From Insolitispirillum peregrinum (lineage in GTDB: Bacteria; Pseudomonadota; Alphaproteobacteria; Rhodospirillales; Rhodospirillaceae), in assembly GCF_042665255.1 (NCBI RefSeq), contig NZ_JBHTCD010000013.1: DNA of 64,000 nt, one strand, 5' to 3'. Below the pieces are notes generated by a model. It ran no database searches. It was not told where the DNA came from and worked only from the letters and a program-made list of their open reading frames with translations. Below, in pieces: positions 52,354 through 61,761 of the stretch. The position numbers were made by a program, and so were the translations under genes. The first letter of the stretch is position 1. Each line of letters opens with the position of its first letter.

Positions 52354-53010
52354 ATGAACGAAACAGGGATACTCGGAATGGAAAACATTAGCGCTCCCAT
52401 CAAATTTTATCGTTTTGAAAAATCAGGGCATAGCCACAAGGTTCAGCTCTTTCTGTCCTTATTGGGGCTGCCGACAGAAAATATTGACGTGGATTTGCTC
52501 GGTGGTGAGCAACGGACCCCGGCTTTTTTGAAAATGAATCCCTTTGGGACTGTGCCGGTCATTCAGGATGGCGCGGTGACCGTTGCGGACTCCCACGCCA
52601 TTCTGGTCTATCTGGCGCTGACCTACGCCGACGAGACGTGGTACCCGCGTGATCCGCAACAGGCGGCTCAGGTGCAGCGGTGGCTTTCGGTGTCGGCAGG
52701 GATGCTGGCTTTCGGGCCATGTGCAGCCCGGCTCATTACCGTTTTTGGTGTGGAGTTCAACCCGCAAGAGGTGATCGCGCGGGCGCATGCCTTGTTGTCC
52801 GTGATGGAGCAGGAGGTGTCAGAACGCCCGTTCCTGACCGGTGATGTGCCGACCATTGCCGACGTGGCCAACTACGCCTATGTCGCTCACGCCCCGGAAG
52901 GGAACGTCTCGCTGGCAGACTATCCGCATGTGCGGGCCTGGCTGGCCCGCATCGAAGCTTTGCCGGGCTTTGTCCCAATGCCCGGAACCGCCATCGGCCT
53001 GGTGGCCTAA
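52354..53010 (+). CDS. Glutathione S-transferase family protein
   Basis: The 218-residue protein has an N-terminal thioredoxin-like domain (FYRFEKSGHSHKVQLFLSLL, then NPFGTVPVIQDG and ADSHAILVYLA with the glutathione-binding Ser) and a helical C-terminal domain (PTIADVANYAYVA). It probably detoxifies electrophiles. A second start (ATG 52378) has no better ribosome site; AAGGGG lies close to ATG 52354. It is followed after 4 bases by a flavoprotein gene in the same operon, under likely control of the divergent LysR. Confidence 0.9.
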   Translation: MNETGILGMENISAPIKFYRFEKSGHSHKVQLFLSLLGLPTENIDVDLLGGEQRTPAFLKMNPFGTVPVIQDGAVTVADSHAILVYLALTYADETWYPRDPQQAAQVQRWLSVSAGMLAFGPCAARLITVFGVEFNPQEVIARAHALLSVMEQEVSERPFLTGDVPTIADVANYAYVAHAPEGNVSLADYPHVRAWLARIEALPGFVPMPGTAIGLVA

Positions 53011-53014
53011 GGCA

Positions 53015-53965
53015 ATGGAAGATGCTCTGTTTCACCAGGGGGAATTGACGTTACAAGACCGCGTGGGGTCACGAGAGCGTCTTTCGATGGCTGCGGCAAA
53101 ACTGATCCGCCCGGCGTTAAGCGAAAAGCATCAGGCTTTCTTTTCCGCCCTGCCGTGGGTTTTGCTGGCGGGGCAGGATCCGACAGGCCGCTTGTGGGCC
53201 AGTCTACGGTATGGAGAGCCGGGGTTTATCCGCGTTCTGGCCCCTGATGTGGTGCAAATCCGCGGTCAGGCCCTGACGGACGATCCACTTGCCGGGGCAT
53301 GGCGGCCGGGGCAGACGGTGGCGATGCTGGGGCTGGCGGCCCATATTCAGCGGCGAAACCGGGTGAACGGCGTTATCCTGGAGGTGAACGACGGGGGGAT
53401 TACCCTGTCCGTCCAGCAATCCTATGGGAATTGCCCAAAATATATCACGCCCCGCCTCATTTCCTTGCTGCCGTTGAGCGAACCGCAGCAAAGCTGGCCG
53501 GTCGAGACAGGTCAGAGCCTGAGCGCAACAGCGCGGGCACTGATCCAGACTGCTGACACGCTGTTTATTGCCTCGGCCCATCCGGGGGAAGCATCCGCGT
53601 CGCGTCGCGCTCAGGGGGCAGATATCTCTCATCGCGGAGGAGACGCGGGATTTGTTGGCATTCAGCCCGATGGCAGCCTTGTCCTGCCCGATTACAGCGG
53701 CAACCAGTACTTTAACACTCTGGGGAATATCCTGTTAAATCGACAGGTTGGCTTGCTGTTGATCGACACGGCAACTGCCCGTCCCTTATGGATCCGTGCC
53801 GAGGCCCACCTTTGCGATGATCCCGGGGCCGTCGCCAAATTCCCCAGAGCCGAACGGTTGTTGATCCTGTCGGTGACAGAATGGCGCCTCGCGCACTCTG
53901 CGCTGCCGTTGTGCTGGCAGCCTGTGCCGCAAGATGGGTGCGAATCCCTTTCCCATGCTGGTTAA
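53015..53965 (+). CDS. Pyridoxamine 5'-phosphate oxidase-like FMN-binding protein
   Basis: The 316-residue protein is a split-barrel flavin-binding protein: FFSALPWVLLAGQDPTGRLW near the N-terminus, and a second barrel in GFVGIQPDGSLVLPDYSGNQ with NTLGNILLNRQVGLLLID. These proteins are annotated as PNPO-like; their reactions are mostly unknown, although redox detoxification fits the GST neighbour. ATG 53015 is 4 bases after the GST stop, and a larger open frame upstream lies inside the GST gene. It contains the QQSYGNCPKYI segment found in this subgroup. Confidence 0.88.
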   Translation: MEDALFHQGELTLQDRVGSRERLSMAAAKLIRPALSEKHQAFFSALPWVLLAGQDPTGRLWASLRYGEPGFIRVLAPDVVQIRGQALTDDPLAGAWRPGQTVAMLGLAAHIQRRNRVNGVILEVNDGGITLSVQQSYGNCPKYITPRLISLLPLSEPQQSWPVETGQSLSATARALIQTADTLFIASAHPGEASASRRAQGADISHRGGDAGFVGIQPDGSLVLPDYSGNQYFNTLGNILLNRQVGLLLIDTATARPLWIRAEAHLCDDPGAVAKFPRAERLLILSVTEWRLAHSALPLCWQPVPQDGCESLSHAG

Positions 53966-53984
53966 AAAGGCTGAAACAACAGCC

Positions 53985-54084
53985 AGACCAGCGTGCATTA
54001 AATCCGACGCAGGCACGCTGGTCTAACCTTTTGTTCTGTCGCATTTTTCTGCGAAAACCGGTTCCCACTTTTCGCACAATGCTC
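53985..54084 (-). repeat. Dispersed hairpin repeat, module 1, inverted
   Basis: AGACCAGCGTGC (53985-53996) pairs with GCACGCTGGTCT about 17 bases later, then comes TTTTGTTCTGTCGC and the AAAACCGGTTCCCACTTTTCGC core ending AATGCTC. It lies 20 bases beyond the stop of the flavoprotein gene and should terminate its transcript. Confidence 0.9.
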
Positions 54085-54160
54085 GATCCAGGACTTTTTG
54101 AATAAATAACAGCACGTTGGCCTATGCCGGGGAAACCGGAACACGCCCAGGGGAGGTTAC

Positions 54161-55102
54161 ATGAGCGTCAAACTGGTTGTTTTGACCCTGCTGTCGTTGC
54201 TGGCATTTGCCGGGAACTCATTGTTGTGCCGGTTGGCGCTAAAGGAAACCTCCATTGATCCGACCACCTTTATCATGGTGCGCCTGGTGTCAGGAGCGGC
54301 GGTGCTGTGGCTGGTTCTGGTCCTGCAAAAGCGACTGAGGCACATCGAAGGCTCGTGGCTGGGGGCTGGGGCCTTGTTTGCTTATGCGATCACCTTTGCC
54401 CTGGCCTATGCGGCGATCCCGGCAGGAACCGGGGCGCTGCTGCTGTTTGCTGCGATTCAGATCAGCATGATTTTGTACGGACTGACCATTGGCGAGCGGC
54501 TGTCTCCGGTGCAGGGGATTGGGTTTGCCTTTGCCGTTGGTGGTCTGGTGCTGCTGATGCTGCCCAGCCTGGGGGCGCCACCGTTGTTGAATGCGGGATT
54601 CATGATCCTGTCGGGGCTGAGCTGGAGTGTTTATTCTCTGGTTGGGCGCAAGGCCAGGGATCCAGTCAACGCAACGGCCGGAAACTTCATTCGTGCAGCT
54701 CCGATTGCCCTGGCGCTGTTTGCGGTGATGTTTACCGTCTCTACGCCGTCGCTGGATGGCCTGGGGATGGTGTATGGTCTGCTCTCCGGGGGGATTACCT
54801 CGGGGTTGGGGTATATTTTGTGGTACGCAGCCCTGAAGGAACTCAACGTCACCCATGCGGCAACCGTGCAGTTGAGTGTTCCGGTGATAACGGCCTTTGG
54901 CGGGGCACTGTTCCTGGGCGAAGCCATTACGCAGGTTCTGGTCATCGCCTCGGTGGCAATTGTCGTCGGGATTGCCTTGGTGGTGCTGGTCAAAAAGAAG
55001 CCCGCTCCCGCACCGGAGGTTGAGGAGGGCGATGAAAGTGCCGGGGATGCCCTGTTGGTTGAGGCCGGCCCTGCCCCGGCTGGCGAGACATCCGAGCGGT
55101 AA
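54161..55102 (+). CDS. EamA-family (DMT) transporter
   Basis: The 313-residue membrane protein has about ten helices in two EamA repeats, with LLSLLAFAGNSLLCRLALKE at the start of the first and FMILSGLSWSVYSLVGRKAR at the start of the second. It ends in a ~35-residue acidic cytoplasmic tail (PEVEEGDESAGDALLVEAG). Members export metabolites or amino acids; the substrate here is unknown. GGGGAGG lies upstream of the ATG. It is a single gene. Confidence 0.92.
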   Translation: MSVKLVVLTLLSLLAFAGNSLLCRLALKETSIDPTTFIMVRLVSGAAVLWLVLVLQKRLRHIEGSWLGAGALFAYAITFALAYAAIPAGTGALLLFAAIQISMILYGLTIGERLSPVQGIGFAFAVGGLVLLMLPSLGAPPLLNAGFMILSGLSWSVYSLVGRKARDPVNATAGNFIRAAPIALALFAVMFTVSTPSLDGLGMVYGLLSGGITSGLGYILWYAALKELNVTHAATVQLSVPVITAFGGALFLGEAITQVLVIASVAIVVGIALVVLVKKKPAPAPEVEEGDESAGDALLVEAGPAPAGETSER

Positions 55103-55180
55103 AGGGCTCCTGCCCCTGCGTCATTGCTGTTGGGTACCGTGATAACCCTTTCACGGTACCCGGCGCGCACAGCCCTCAAA

Positions 55181-55387
55181 TCACGAAAACGCACACCCCG
55201 GCTTGGCCCCCAGCTTCTTCAGCACCATCGCCAGCGGGCAAAAGCCGGTGAAGGCCGCCTGGGTCATGTTCAGGCCGACAAAGGCGGTCAGGTACAACGG
55301 CCATCTCTGATCCAGCAGAAAGTGAGCGGCCAGGGTGGCGAGGATCATCACCCCGGCAAAGGCCAGCACAATACGGTCAATGGTCAT
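55181..55387 (-). CDS. DUF2892 (YgaP-like) small membrane protein
   Basis: The 68-residue protein has two membrane helices (IVLAFAGVMILATLAAHFLL and LYLTAFVGLNMTQAAFTGF) and ends CPLAMVLKKLGAKPGCAFS. This is the membrane part found at the C-terminus of the rhodanese YgaP, linked to sulfide or persulfide handling. It overlaps the ArsR-type repressor gene by 11 bases and so is co-expressed. Its 3' 107 bases occur again at 46314-46420. Confidence 0.88.
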   Translation of the reverse strand: MTIDRIVLAFAGVMILATLAAHFLLDQRWPLYLTAFVGLNMTQAAFTGFCPLAMVLKKLGAKPGCAFS

Positions 55388-55709
55388 GGGAAGAGTCTCC
55401 GGGGTCTATGGGGGCTACGGGGCAAAACAGGTGGGCGAGGGTGCTGATCATGGCTTTCACAGCCTGCCCCTGCACGGCATAGATGCTGTGCTGGCCGTCG
55501 CGGCGGACCGATACCAGCCCGTCCTTGCGCAGACGGGCCAGGTTTTGCGACAGCGCCGCCTGCCGCAGGCCGAGGGTGGCTTCCAGCTCGGAGACGGACT
55601 GCGGGCGGCGGACCAGATGGCACAGGATCATCAGCCGGTGCTCGTTGGCCAGCGATTGCAGCAGGGCGGCAGCCTCGCGGGCTTTGCTGTGGAAGGATTC
55701 GACATTCAT
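55377..55709 (-). CDS. ArsR-family repressor, SqrR/BigR-like persulfide sensor
   Basis: The 110-residue protein has the ArsR winged helix (LANEHRLMILCHLV, then LGLRQAALSQNLARLRKDGL). It keeps two cysteines, C30 and C96, exactly 66 residues apart, the same spacing as the redox pair in SqrR (41/107) and BigR (42/108), which form a polysulfide bridge on sulfide stress. Metal-site residues of ArsR itself are missing. The co-expressed YgaP-like gene fits a sulfide role. An AT-rich dyad (ATTAGTTTAAATGAAT, 55719-55734) lies before the gene and could be the operator. Confidence 0.88.
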   Translation of the reverse strand: MNVESFHSKAREAAALLQSLANEHRLMILCHLVRRPQSVSELEATLGLRQAALSQNLARLRKDGLVSVRRDGQHSIYAVQGQAVKAMISTLAHLFCPVAPIDPGDSSHDH

Positions 55710-55718
55710 GGTTGCTAA

Positions 55719-55734
55719 ATTAGTTTAAATGAAT
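55719..55734. promoter_or_regulatory. Candidate operator of the SqrR/BigR-like repressor
   Basis: ATTAGTTTAAATGAAT is a dyad of the form ATT-NN-TTTAAA-NN-AAT, lying about 10 bases ahead of the repressor ATG in the gap to the divergent RND genes. Known BigR-type operators are AT-rich dyads of comparable length. The RND operon could share control. Confidence 0.5.
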
Positions 55735-55783
55735 ATCTTGGTCAAGAGAGTGTTGTACCTCCTGTGCCAAGGATGCCGTCCTG

Positions 55784-56830
55784 ATGATACCCCCGTTTGT
55801 CTTCCCCCGCTGCTCTGCCGCCGTTGTGCTGCTGGCGTTGATGGCCCTGGCGGTGCCTGCCCATGCCGCCGAGCCACTGCTGACCATCCGCATGGAAACG
55901 GTCATTGACCGCAAGGCGGTGTTCGGCACCGTCGAGGCCGCCGATGTGCAGCAGGCCCGCGCCCGCATTGGCGGTACGGTGGCGGCGCGGCTGGTGGACG
56001 AGGGCGACCGGGTCAGCGACGGGCAGGTGGTGGCGATGATCGGCGACCCCAAGCTGGCGCTGAAGCTGCAATCGGCCCGCGCCGGTATCCAGTCGCTGCA
56101 GGCCGAGCGCGCTCAGGCGGCGACGGAACTGGAGCGGACGCAGACGTTGTTTGCGCAAGGGGTGGTGGCCAAGGCCCGGCTGGATACGGCGCGGACGGCG
56201 GTTGACGTGCTGGACCGCACCATTGCGGCGCAGGTGGCGGAAAGCCGGGTGGTGGAGCAGCAAAGCGCCGAAGGGGCAATCAAGGCTCCGGGGGCCGGGC
56301 GGGTGCTGGAAGTGCTGGTGACGCCGGGGGCGGTGGTGATGGCTGGCGAGCCGGTGGCGACCATTGCCACCGGCGCCTATGTGCTGCGGATCGAGGTTCC
56401 CGAGCGCCACGCCCGCTTCATCAAGGTGGGTGATCCGGTACAGGTCGGGCCGCGCGGGCTGGATGCGGCGCTGGAACCGCAACAGGGGACGCACCGGCAG
56501 GGAACGGTGCGGAAAGTCTACCCACGCCTTGGCAATGGCCGGGTGCAGGCGGATATCAGCGTTGACGGGCTGGGGGATTATTTCGTCGGGGAACGGACGC
56601 TGGTGTGGGTTGGCACCGGTGAACGGTCGGTGATCCTGTTGCCGCCGGAGTTTCTGCGCCTGCGTTCGGGCGTGACCTTTGCCACCCTCGCCTCCGGGGC
56701 CGAAGTGGTGGTGCAGCCGGGGCAGACCATGCCGCAGGCGGATGGCAGCCTGCGCACGGAAATCCTGTCAGGGCTCAGCGCCGGGGATCAGGTGATCCGG
56801 CCCGTGCTGACGCAGGGGGCCGGACAATGA
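55784..56830 (+). CDS. RND efflux periplasmic adaptor subunit
   Basis: The 348-residue protein has a signal peptide (AAVVLLALMALAVPAHA), the two lipoyl half-motifs (GGTVAARLVDEGDRVSDGQV and APGAGRVLEVLVTPGAVVMA) flanking a coiled-coil hairpin (about 90-150), and beta-barrel and membrane-proximal domains. It should bridge the RND pump to an outer-membrane factor. Its stop overlaps the pump gene (ATGA). AAGGA lies upstream of the ATG. It is divergent from the SqrR/BigR-like repressor gene across 74 bases. Confidence 0.92.
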   Translation: MIPPFVFPRCSAAVVLLALMALAVPAHAAEPLLTIRMETVIDRKAVFGTVEAADVQQARARIGGTVAARLVDEGDRVSDGQVVAMIGDPKLALKLQSARAGIQSLQAERAQAATELERTQTLFAQGVVAKARLDTARTAVDVLDRTIAAQVAESRVVEQQSAEGAIKAPGAGRVLEVLVTPGAVVMAGEPVATIATGAYVLRIEVPERHARFIKVGDPVQVGPRGLDAALEPQQGTHRQGTVRKVYPRLGNGRVQADISVDGLGDYFVGERTLVWVGTGERSVILLPPEFLRLRSGVTFATLASGAEVVVQPGQTMPQADGSLRTEILSGLSAGDQVIRPVLTQGAGQ

Positions 56831-59800
56831 AACTCGGTCTGTCGGGAACCCTGACCAAAACCTTTCTGCACAGCCCGCTGACGCCGTTGCTGTTGCTGGC
56901 GGCGGTGCTGGTGGGGATCATTGCGCTGATCCAGATCCCGCGCGAAGAAGAACCGCAGATTTCGGTGCCGATGGTGGACATCATGGTCAACGCCAACGGC
57001 CTGAAGGCTGACGATGCGGTTGAGCTGGTGGCCAAGCCGCTGGAAACGATCATCAAGGGGATTGATGATGTCGAGCACATCTATTCCCAGACGATTGACG
57101 ATGGTGTGACTGTTACGGCGCGGTTCAAGGTGGGGACCGACAAGGATATTGCCCTGTTGCGCGTCCATGAAACCATCCGCGCCAACATCCGCCAGATTCC
57201 GATCGGCATCCCCGAGCCGCTGATTGTCGGGCGGGGCATCAATGATGTGCCGATTGTGGTGCTGACGCTGGCCCCCGCTGCGACGGAGGCCGCCCGCTGG
57301 GATGACAACGGCCTGCGGGCGGTGGCCAGTGAACTGCTGTCCGAGCTGATCAAGGTCGATGATGTGGGCCTCAGCTTTCTGGTCGGCGGGCGCAGCGATC
57401 AAATCCGTGTGGAGCCTGACCCGGAACGACTGTCGCAGTATGGCGTCACCCTCAACCAGTTGACGGAAAAGATCGAAAACGCCAACCGGGCCTTTTCGCT
57501 CGGGCAGGTGCGGGATCAGGGCCGGGCGACGCCGCTGATGGTCGGCAACACCCTGCAGGGACCGGCAGACATCGGCATGTTGCTGCTGACCACTCAGGAT
57601 GGTCGCCCGGTTTACGTCAAGGACGTGGCGCGGGTGATCGTCGGGGCGGCCCCGGCGACGCATCGGGCGTGGCAGATGACCCGCAGCGGCGACAGCCTGT
57701 CGGCGGTTCCGGCAGTGTCGATTGCGCTGGCCAAGCGCAAGGGAGCCAACGCGGTGACGGTGTCCGAAGAGATCCTGTCGCGGCTGGAGGCGGTCAAGGG
57801 GCGGGTGGTGCCGTCGGATGTGACGGTCACGGTGACCCGCAACTATGGCGAAACGGCGCTGGAGAAATCCAACGAGCTGCTGTTCCATCTGGCGCTGGCG
57901 ACGGTTTCCATCGTGGTGCTGATCACGCTGGCGATTGGCTGGCGGGCGGGGGTGGTGGTGGCGGTGGTGATCCCGACCACCATTCTGCTGACCCTGTTTG
58001 CCGCCCATCTGATGGGCTATACCATCAACCGCGTCAGCCTGTTTGCGCTGATTTTCTCGATTGGCATTCTGGTTGATGACGCGATTGTGGTGGTGGAAAA
58101 CATCGCCCGCCACTGGGCGATGCCCGATGATCGCAGCCGTCTGCAAAAGGCCATCGAAGGCGTGGCAGAGGTCGGCAATCCGACCATCGTCGCCACCCTG
58201 ACCATCGTGGCGGCGCTGTTGCCGATGATGTTCGTCTCCGGGCTGATGGGTCCGTACATGAGCCCGATTCCGGCCAATGCCTCGGCGGCGATGATCTTTT
58301 CGTTCTTTGTGGCGGTGACCATCACTCCGTGGCTGTTGTTCCACATTGCGGGCAAGCACGGCGTCCATGCCGAGGGCGAAGGCCGGATGGGAGCCTTTTA
58401 CCGCCGTCTGGCGCAGCCGTTGTTGCAGGGGCGTCGCCGGTCAAAACGGTTTTTGCTGCTGGTAACGGTGGCAACGGTGGCGGTGTGCGGCCTGTTCTAC
58501 AGCAAAAGCGTCACCGTCAAGCTGTTGCCGTTCGACAACAAATCGGAATTTCAGGTGATTGCCGACCTGCCGGAAGGCAGCACGCTGGAAGACACCGACC
58601 GGGTGTTGCAGGCCGCAGCGCAACGGCTGGCGGCCTTGCCCGAGTTGCGCGACGTACAGGCCTATGCCGGGACGGCGGGGCCGTTCAACTTCAACGGGCT
58701 GGTGCGGCATTACTATCTGCGCGCCAATCCCGAGACGGGAGACTTGCAGGTCAACCTGCTGCCCAAGGGCGAGCGGTCGCGCAGCAGCCATGCGATTGCC
58801 CTGCAGGCGCGGGCATTGCTGACCGACCTGCCGATGCCCGCCGGAACCTCGTTGAAAGTGGTGGAGGTTCCGCCGGGGCCACCAGTGCAGGCGACCTTGC
58901 TGGCCGAAGTCTATGGCCCGACCCCTGCTGCCCGCCGCGAGGCCGCCCAACAGGTGAAGGCCGCCTTTCAGGCGGTGCCGTTCGTGGTGGATGTCGATGA
59001 CTTCGCCGGCCAGAGCACCCGCCGCCTGCGGGTGGCGATTGACCAGCAGGCGCTGGAATTCCATGGCGTCGAGGAACAGGCGGTCTACGACACCCTGTCG
59101 GCCCTGCTGGGCGGGGTGTCGGTCGGCTATTCCCATCGCACCCTGCCGGCGGCGGCGGTTGGCAGTGGTGGCGGGCTGGACCCGATTGAGATCGCCGTTG
59201 CCCTGCCGGAGTCGGACAAGGCCCTGACCGAACGCCTGCTGGCGACGCCGGTTGCCGGGCGCAACGGTGTGGTCGAACTGGGCGATGTGGTGACGGTGCT
59301 GGCGGAAAGCACCAGCCCGGTGGTCTATCGGCGGGATGGACGCTTTGCCGAAATGATCATGGCCGATCTGGCCGGAGCCTATGAAGCGCCGATCTATGGC
59401 ATGTTTGCGGTGGAACAGCAGCTTGCGGATGGTCATACCAGCGTCAGCGTGCCGCTGAAGATTGCCTATCATGGTCAACCGGCCGATGAATCCACCCCCA
59501 CGCTGTTGTGGGATGGCGAATGGGAAATCACCTATGTCACCTTCCGCGACATGGGGGCGGCGTTCGCGGTGGCGATTGTCGGTATCTACCTGCTGGTGGT
59601 GGCACAATTCGGCTCGTTCCGGCTGCCGCTGGTGATTCTGGTGCCGGTGCCGCTGACCCTGATTGGCATCGTGCTGGGGCACTGGCTGTTTTCCGCCCCC
59701 TTTACCGCCACTTCGATGATTGGTTTCATCGCTCTGGCCGGGATCATCGTGCGCAATTCGATTCTGCTGGTCGATTTCATCCGCCATCTGCGCGCCGATG

Positions 59801-60027
59801 GCACCCGGTCATTGCGGCAGGCGCTGGTCGAGGCCGGGGCGATCCGCTTCAAGCCGATTTTCCTGACCGCCGTGGCGGCGATGATCGGGGCGGCGTTCAT
59901 TCTGGCCGATCCGATCTTTCAGGGGTTGGCGATTTCGCTGGTCTTCGGGCTGGCCAGCTCGACCGCCCTGACCCTGCTGGTGATCCCGGCGCTGTACGTC
60001 TGGCTGCGCGATGATGGCAAAGAGTAA
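56827..60027 (+). CDS. RND efflux pump inner-membrane subunit (AcrB superfamily)
   Basis: The 1066-residue protein has the expected 12 membrane helices and two large periplasmic loops. The first helix region is PLTPLLLLAAVLVGIIALIQ, and the proton-relay segment ILVDDAIVVVENIARHW in helix 4 keeps both aspartates. The second half repeats the pattern (FIALAGIIVRNSILLVDFIR). It resembles the AcrB-like group that includes multidrug and small-molecule pumps rather than CusA metal pumps; the substrate is open. No outer-membrane channel gene follows. Confidence 0.94.
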   Translation: MKLGLSGTLTKTFLHSPLTPLLLLAAVLVGIIALIQIPREEEPQISVPMVDIMVNANGLKADDAVELVAKPLETIIKGIDDVEHIYSQTIDDGVTVTARFKVGTDKDIALLRVHETIRANIRQIPIGIPEPLIVGRGINDVPIVVLTLAPAATEAARWDDNGLRAVASELLSELIKVDDVGLSFLVGGRSDQIRVEPDPERLSQYGVTLNQLTEKIENANRAFSLGQVRDQGRATPLMVGNTLQGPADIGMLLLTTQDGRPVYVKDVARVIVGAAPATHRAWQMTRSGDSLSAVPAVSIALAKRKGANAVTVSEEILSRLEAVKGRVVPSDVTVTVTRNYGETALEKSNELLFHLALATVSIVVLITLAIGWRAGVVVAVVIPTTILLTLFAAHLMGYTINRVSLFALIFSIGILVDDAIVVVENIARHWAMPDDRSRLQKAIEGVAEVGNPTIVATLTIVAALLPMMFVSGLMGPYMSPIPANASAAMIFSFFVAVTITPWLLFHIAGKHGVHAEGEGRMGAFYRRLAQPLLQGRRRSKRFLLLVTVATVAVCGLFYSKSVTVKLLPFDNKSEFQVIADLPEGSTLEDTDRVLQAAAQRLAALPELRDVQAYAGTAGPFNFNGLVRHYYLRANPETGDLQVNLLPKGERSRSSHAIALQARALLTDLPMPAGTSLKVVEVPPGPPVQATLLAEVYGPTPAARREAAQQVKAAFQAVPFVVDVDDFAGQSTRRLRVAIDQQALEFHGVEEQAVYDTLSALLGGVSVGYSHRTLPAAAVGSGGGLDPIEIAVALPESDKALTERLLATPVAGRNGVVELGDVVTVLAESTSPVVYRRDGRFAEMIMADLAGAYEAPIYGMFAVEQQLADGHTSVSVPLKIAYHGQPADESTPTLLWDGEWEITYVTFRDMGAAFAVAIVGIYLLVVAQFGSFRLPLVILVPVPLTLIGIVLGHWLFSAPFTATSMIGFIALAGIIVRNSILLVDFIRHLRADGTRSLRQALVEAGAIRFKPIFLTAVAAMIGAAFILADPIFQGLAISLVFGLASSTALTLLVIPALYVWLRDDGKE

Positions 60028-60108
60028 GGCGGGCGGGAAAACCGTGGCGCTCACAGCACCGATGCGGTACCGTGCGCCGGTCTGTGACCTGCATATGGAT
60101 CAAGCCCG

Positions 60109-61656
60109 ATGAGCGCCCCTTCTGCCTCGCTGCAAGACGCGATTTTCGCCTTCCTGGCCCAGCCCTCCACCTATGGCGACGTTGCGTCGGTCGAGCGGCT
60201 GGACACCCACATTTCGACCGTCTTTCTGGCCGGGGATCAGGTGGTGAAGGTCAAAAAGGCGGTGACCCTGCCGTTCCTCGACTTTGCGCCGCTGTCTGCG
60301 CGTGAGGCGGCCTGCCGCAAGGAGGTCGAGCTGAACCGCCGCACTGCTCCCGACCTGTATCTGGGGGTGGAACCGATCACCCGGCAGGCCGATGGCAGCT
60401 TTGCCCTGGGCGGTGGTGACGGCGAGGTGGTGGACTGGGCGATCCGCATGCAGCGCTTTGATCAGGACGGCCTGCTGAACAAGGTCGCCGGTCGTGGCGA
60501 ACTGACCCGTGGCTTGATGCTTGATCTGGCCGAGGGCATCGCCGCCTTCCACGCCGAGGCCGAGCAGCGGACCGACTTCGGCGGGGCCGGTGCCCTGCGA
60601 GCGACCATCGACGGCAACGAAGCCTCGTTCAGCCGCTTTTATGGTTCGGTGTTCGACCCGGCGCGGGTGTCGGCGCTGATGGAAGCCTCGCGCCAGCAGG
60701 TCGCCGCCCATGCCCGGCTGCTGGATCAGCGGCAGGCGCGCGGGATGGTGCGCCAGTGCCATGGCGACATGCATCTGGGCAACATCTGCCTGATCGACGG
60801 TACGCCGATGCTGTTTGACTGCATCGAGTTCAACGACCATTTCGCCATCATTGACGTGTTCTATGATGTGGCGTTCCTGCTGATGGATCTGGACGCCAAC
60901 GGCTATCGTGCCGAAGCCAGCATCCTGCTGAACGTCTATCTCGATCTGACCGGCGATTACGAGGCGCTGGCGGTGTTGCCGGTGATGCTGTCGATGCGGG
61001 CGCAGATTCGCTCGCACGTCAGCGCCGCCATTGCCGAGCATGTCCCCGATCCGGCCCCGCTGCACGACGCCGCACGCGACTATCTGGCGCTGGCTGAACG
61101 CTATCTGGCGATGGTGCCTGCGACCCTGACCGCCGTCGGTGGCCTGTCCGGTTCGGGCAAGAGCCGTTGCGCGCGCGGGCTGGCACCGCTGTTCTCGCAT
61201 GGCGTCGGCGCGGTGGTTCTGCGCTCCGATGTTCTGCGCAAGCAACTGGCCGGGGTCAAGCCGACCGAGCGTCTGCCCGCCGATGCCTATGGCCCGGGCC
61301 GGTCGGAAGAGGTCTATCGTCGTCTGGCGGCGCTGGCCGGTGCGGTGCTGTCGATCGGGCAGCCGGTGATTGCCGATGCGGTGTTTGCCCGCCAGGCCGA
61401 GCGGGAGGCCATCGAGGCCATCGCGCAGCAGGTTGGCGTGGCCTTTACCGGCCTGTGGCTGAGTGCCGACCCGACGGTGGCCGCCGAGCGCATTGCCAGC
61501 CGCAGCCGCAATGCGTCGGATGCGACGCCAGAGGTGTTGCAGGCGCAGTTGGACTATGATCTGGGCGTGCTCAACTGGACACAGCTTGACAGTTCCGGCC
61601 CAAAAAGAGACACCGATGCCGCTGCCCGTGCGGCGCTGGCCGACTGGATCCGCTAA
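60109..61656 (+). CDS. Fused aminoglycoside-phosphotransferase-like / P-loop kinase protein
   Basis: The 515-residue protein joins an N-terminal APH-type kinase fold, with QCHGDMHLGNICLID (catalytic loop) and LFDCIEFNDHFAIIDVFYDV (DFG-like metal site), to a C-terminal P-loop domain with Walker A GGLSGSGKS and an adenylate/zeta-toxin-like kinase layout (VVLRSDVLRKQLAG). Such fusions are annotated as 'bifunctional aminoglycoside phosphotransferase/ATP-binding protein', but the true substrate is unknown and drug resistance should not be assumed. It lies about 80 bases after the RND gene. Confidence 0.9.
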   Translation: MSAPSASLQDAIFAFLAQPSTYGDVASVERLDTHISTVFLAGDQVVKVKKAVTLPFLDFAPLSAREAACRKEVELNRRTAPDLYLGVEPITRQADGSFALGGGDGEVVDWAIRMQRFDQDGLLNKVAGRGELTRGLMLDLAEGIAAFHAEAEQRTDFGGAGALRATIDGNEASFSRFYGSVFDPARVSALMEASRQQVAAHARLLDQRQARGMVRQCHGDMHLGNICLIDGTPMLFDCIEFNDHFAIIDVFYDVAFLLMDLDANGYRAEASILLNVYLDLTGDYEALAVLPVMLSMRAQIRSHVSAAIAEHVPDPAPLHDAARDYLALAERYLAMVPATLTAVGGLSGSGKSRCARGLAPLFSHGVGAVVLRSDVLRKQLAGVKPTERLPADAYGPGRSEEVYRRLAALAGAVLSIGQPVIADAVFARQAEREAIEAIAQQVGVAFTGLWLSADPTVAAERIASRSRNASDATPEVLQAQLDYDLGVLNWTQLDSSGPKRDTDAAARAALADWIR

Positions 61657-61761
61657 GGGGCCGTTGGTTGCCCCCGTGCGGTGAACTCGTTTTATTCGCA
61701 AATCTGTCGTGGCAGGATGAAAATGCCTGTCACGTCTTTGCTCCAGACAAATGGACTGACC

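Noticed and set aside
56788..58368. 526-codon open frame opposite the RND pump gene
   Set aside because: His/Gln/Arg-rich composition typical of antisense frames in GC-rich genes; no recognisable domain.
60109..61656. Antibiotic-resistance gene (aminoglycoside phosphotransferase)
   Set aside because: The kinase fold is shared with many non-resistance proteins, and this fusion with a P-loop kinase domain is a widespread uncharacterised family; no evidence for drug modification.
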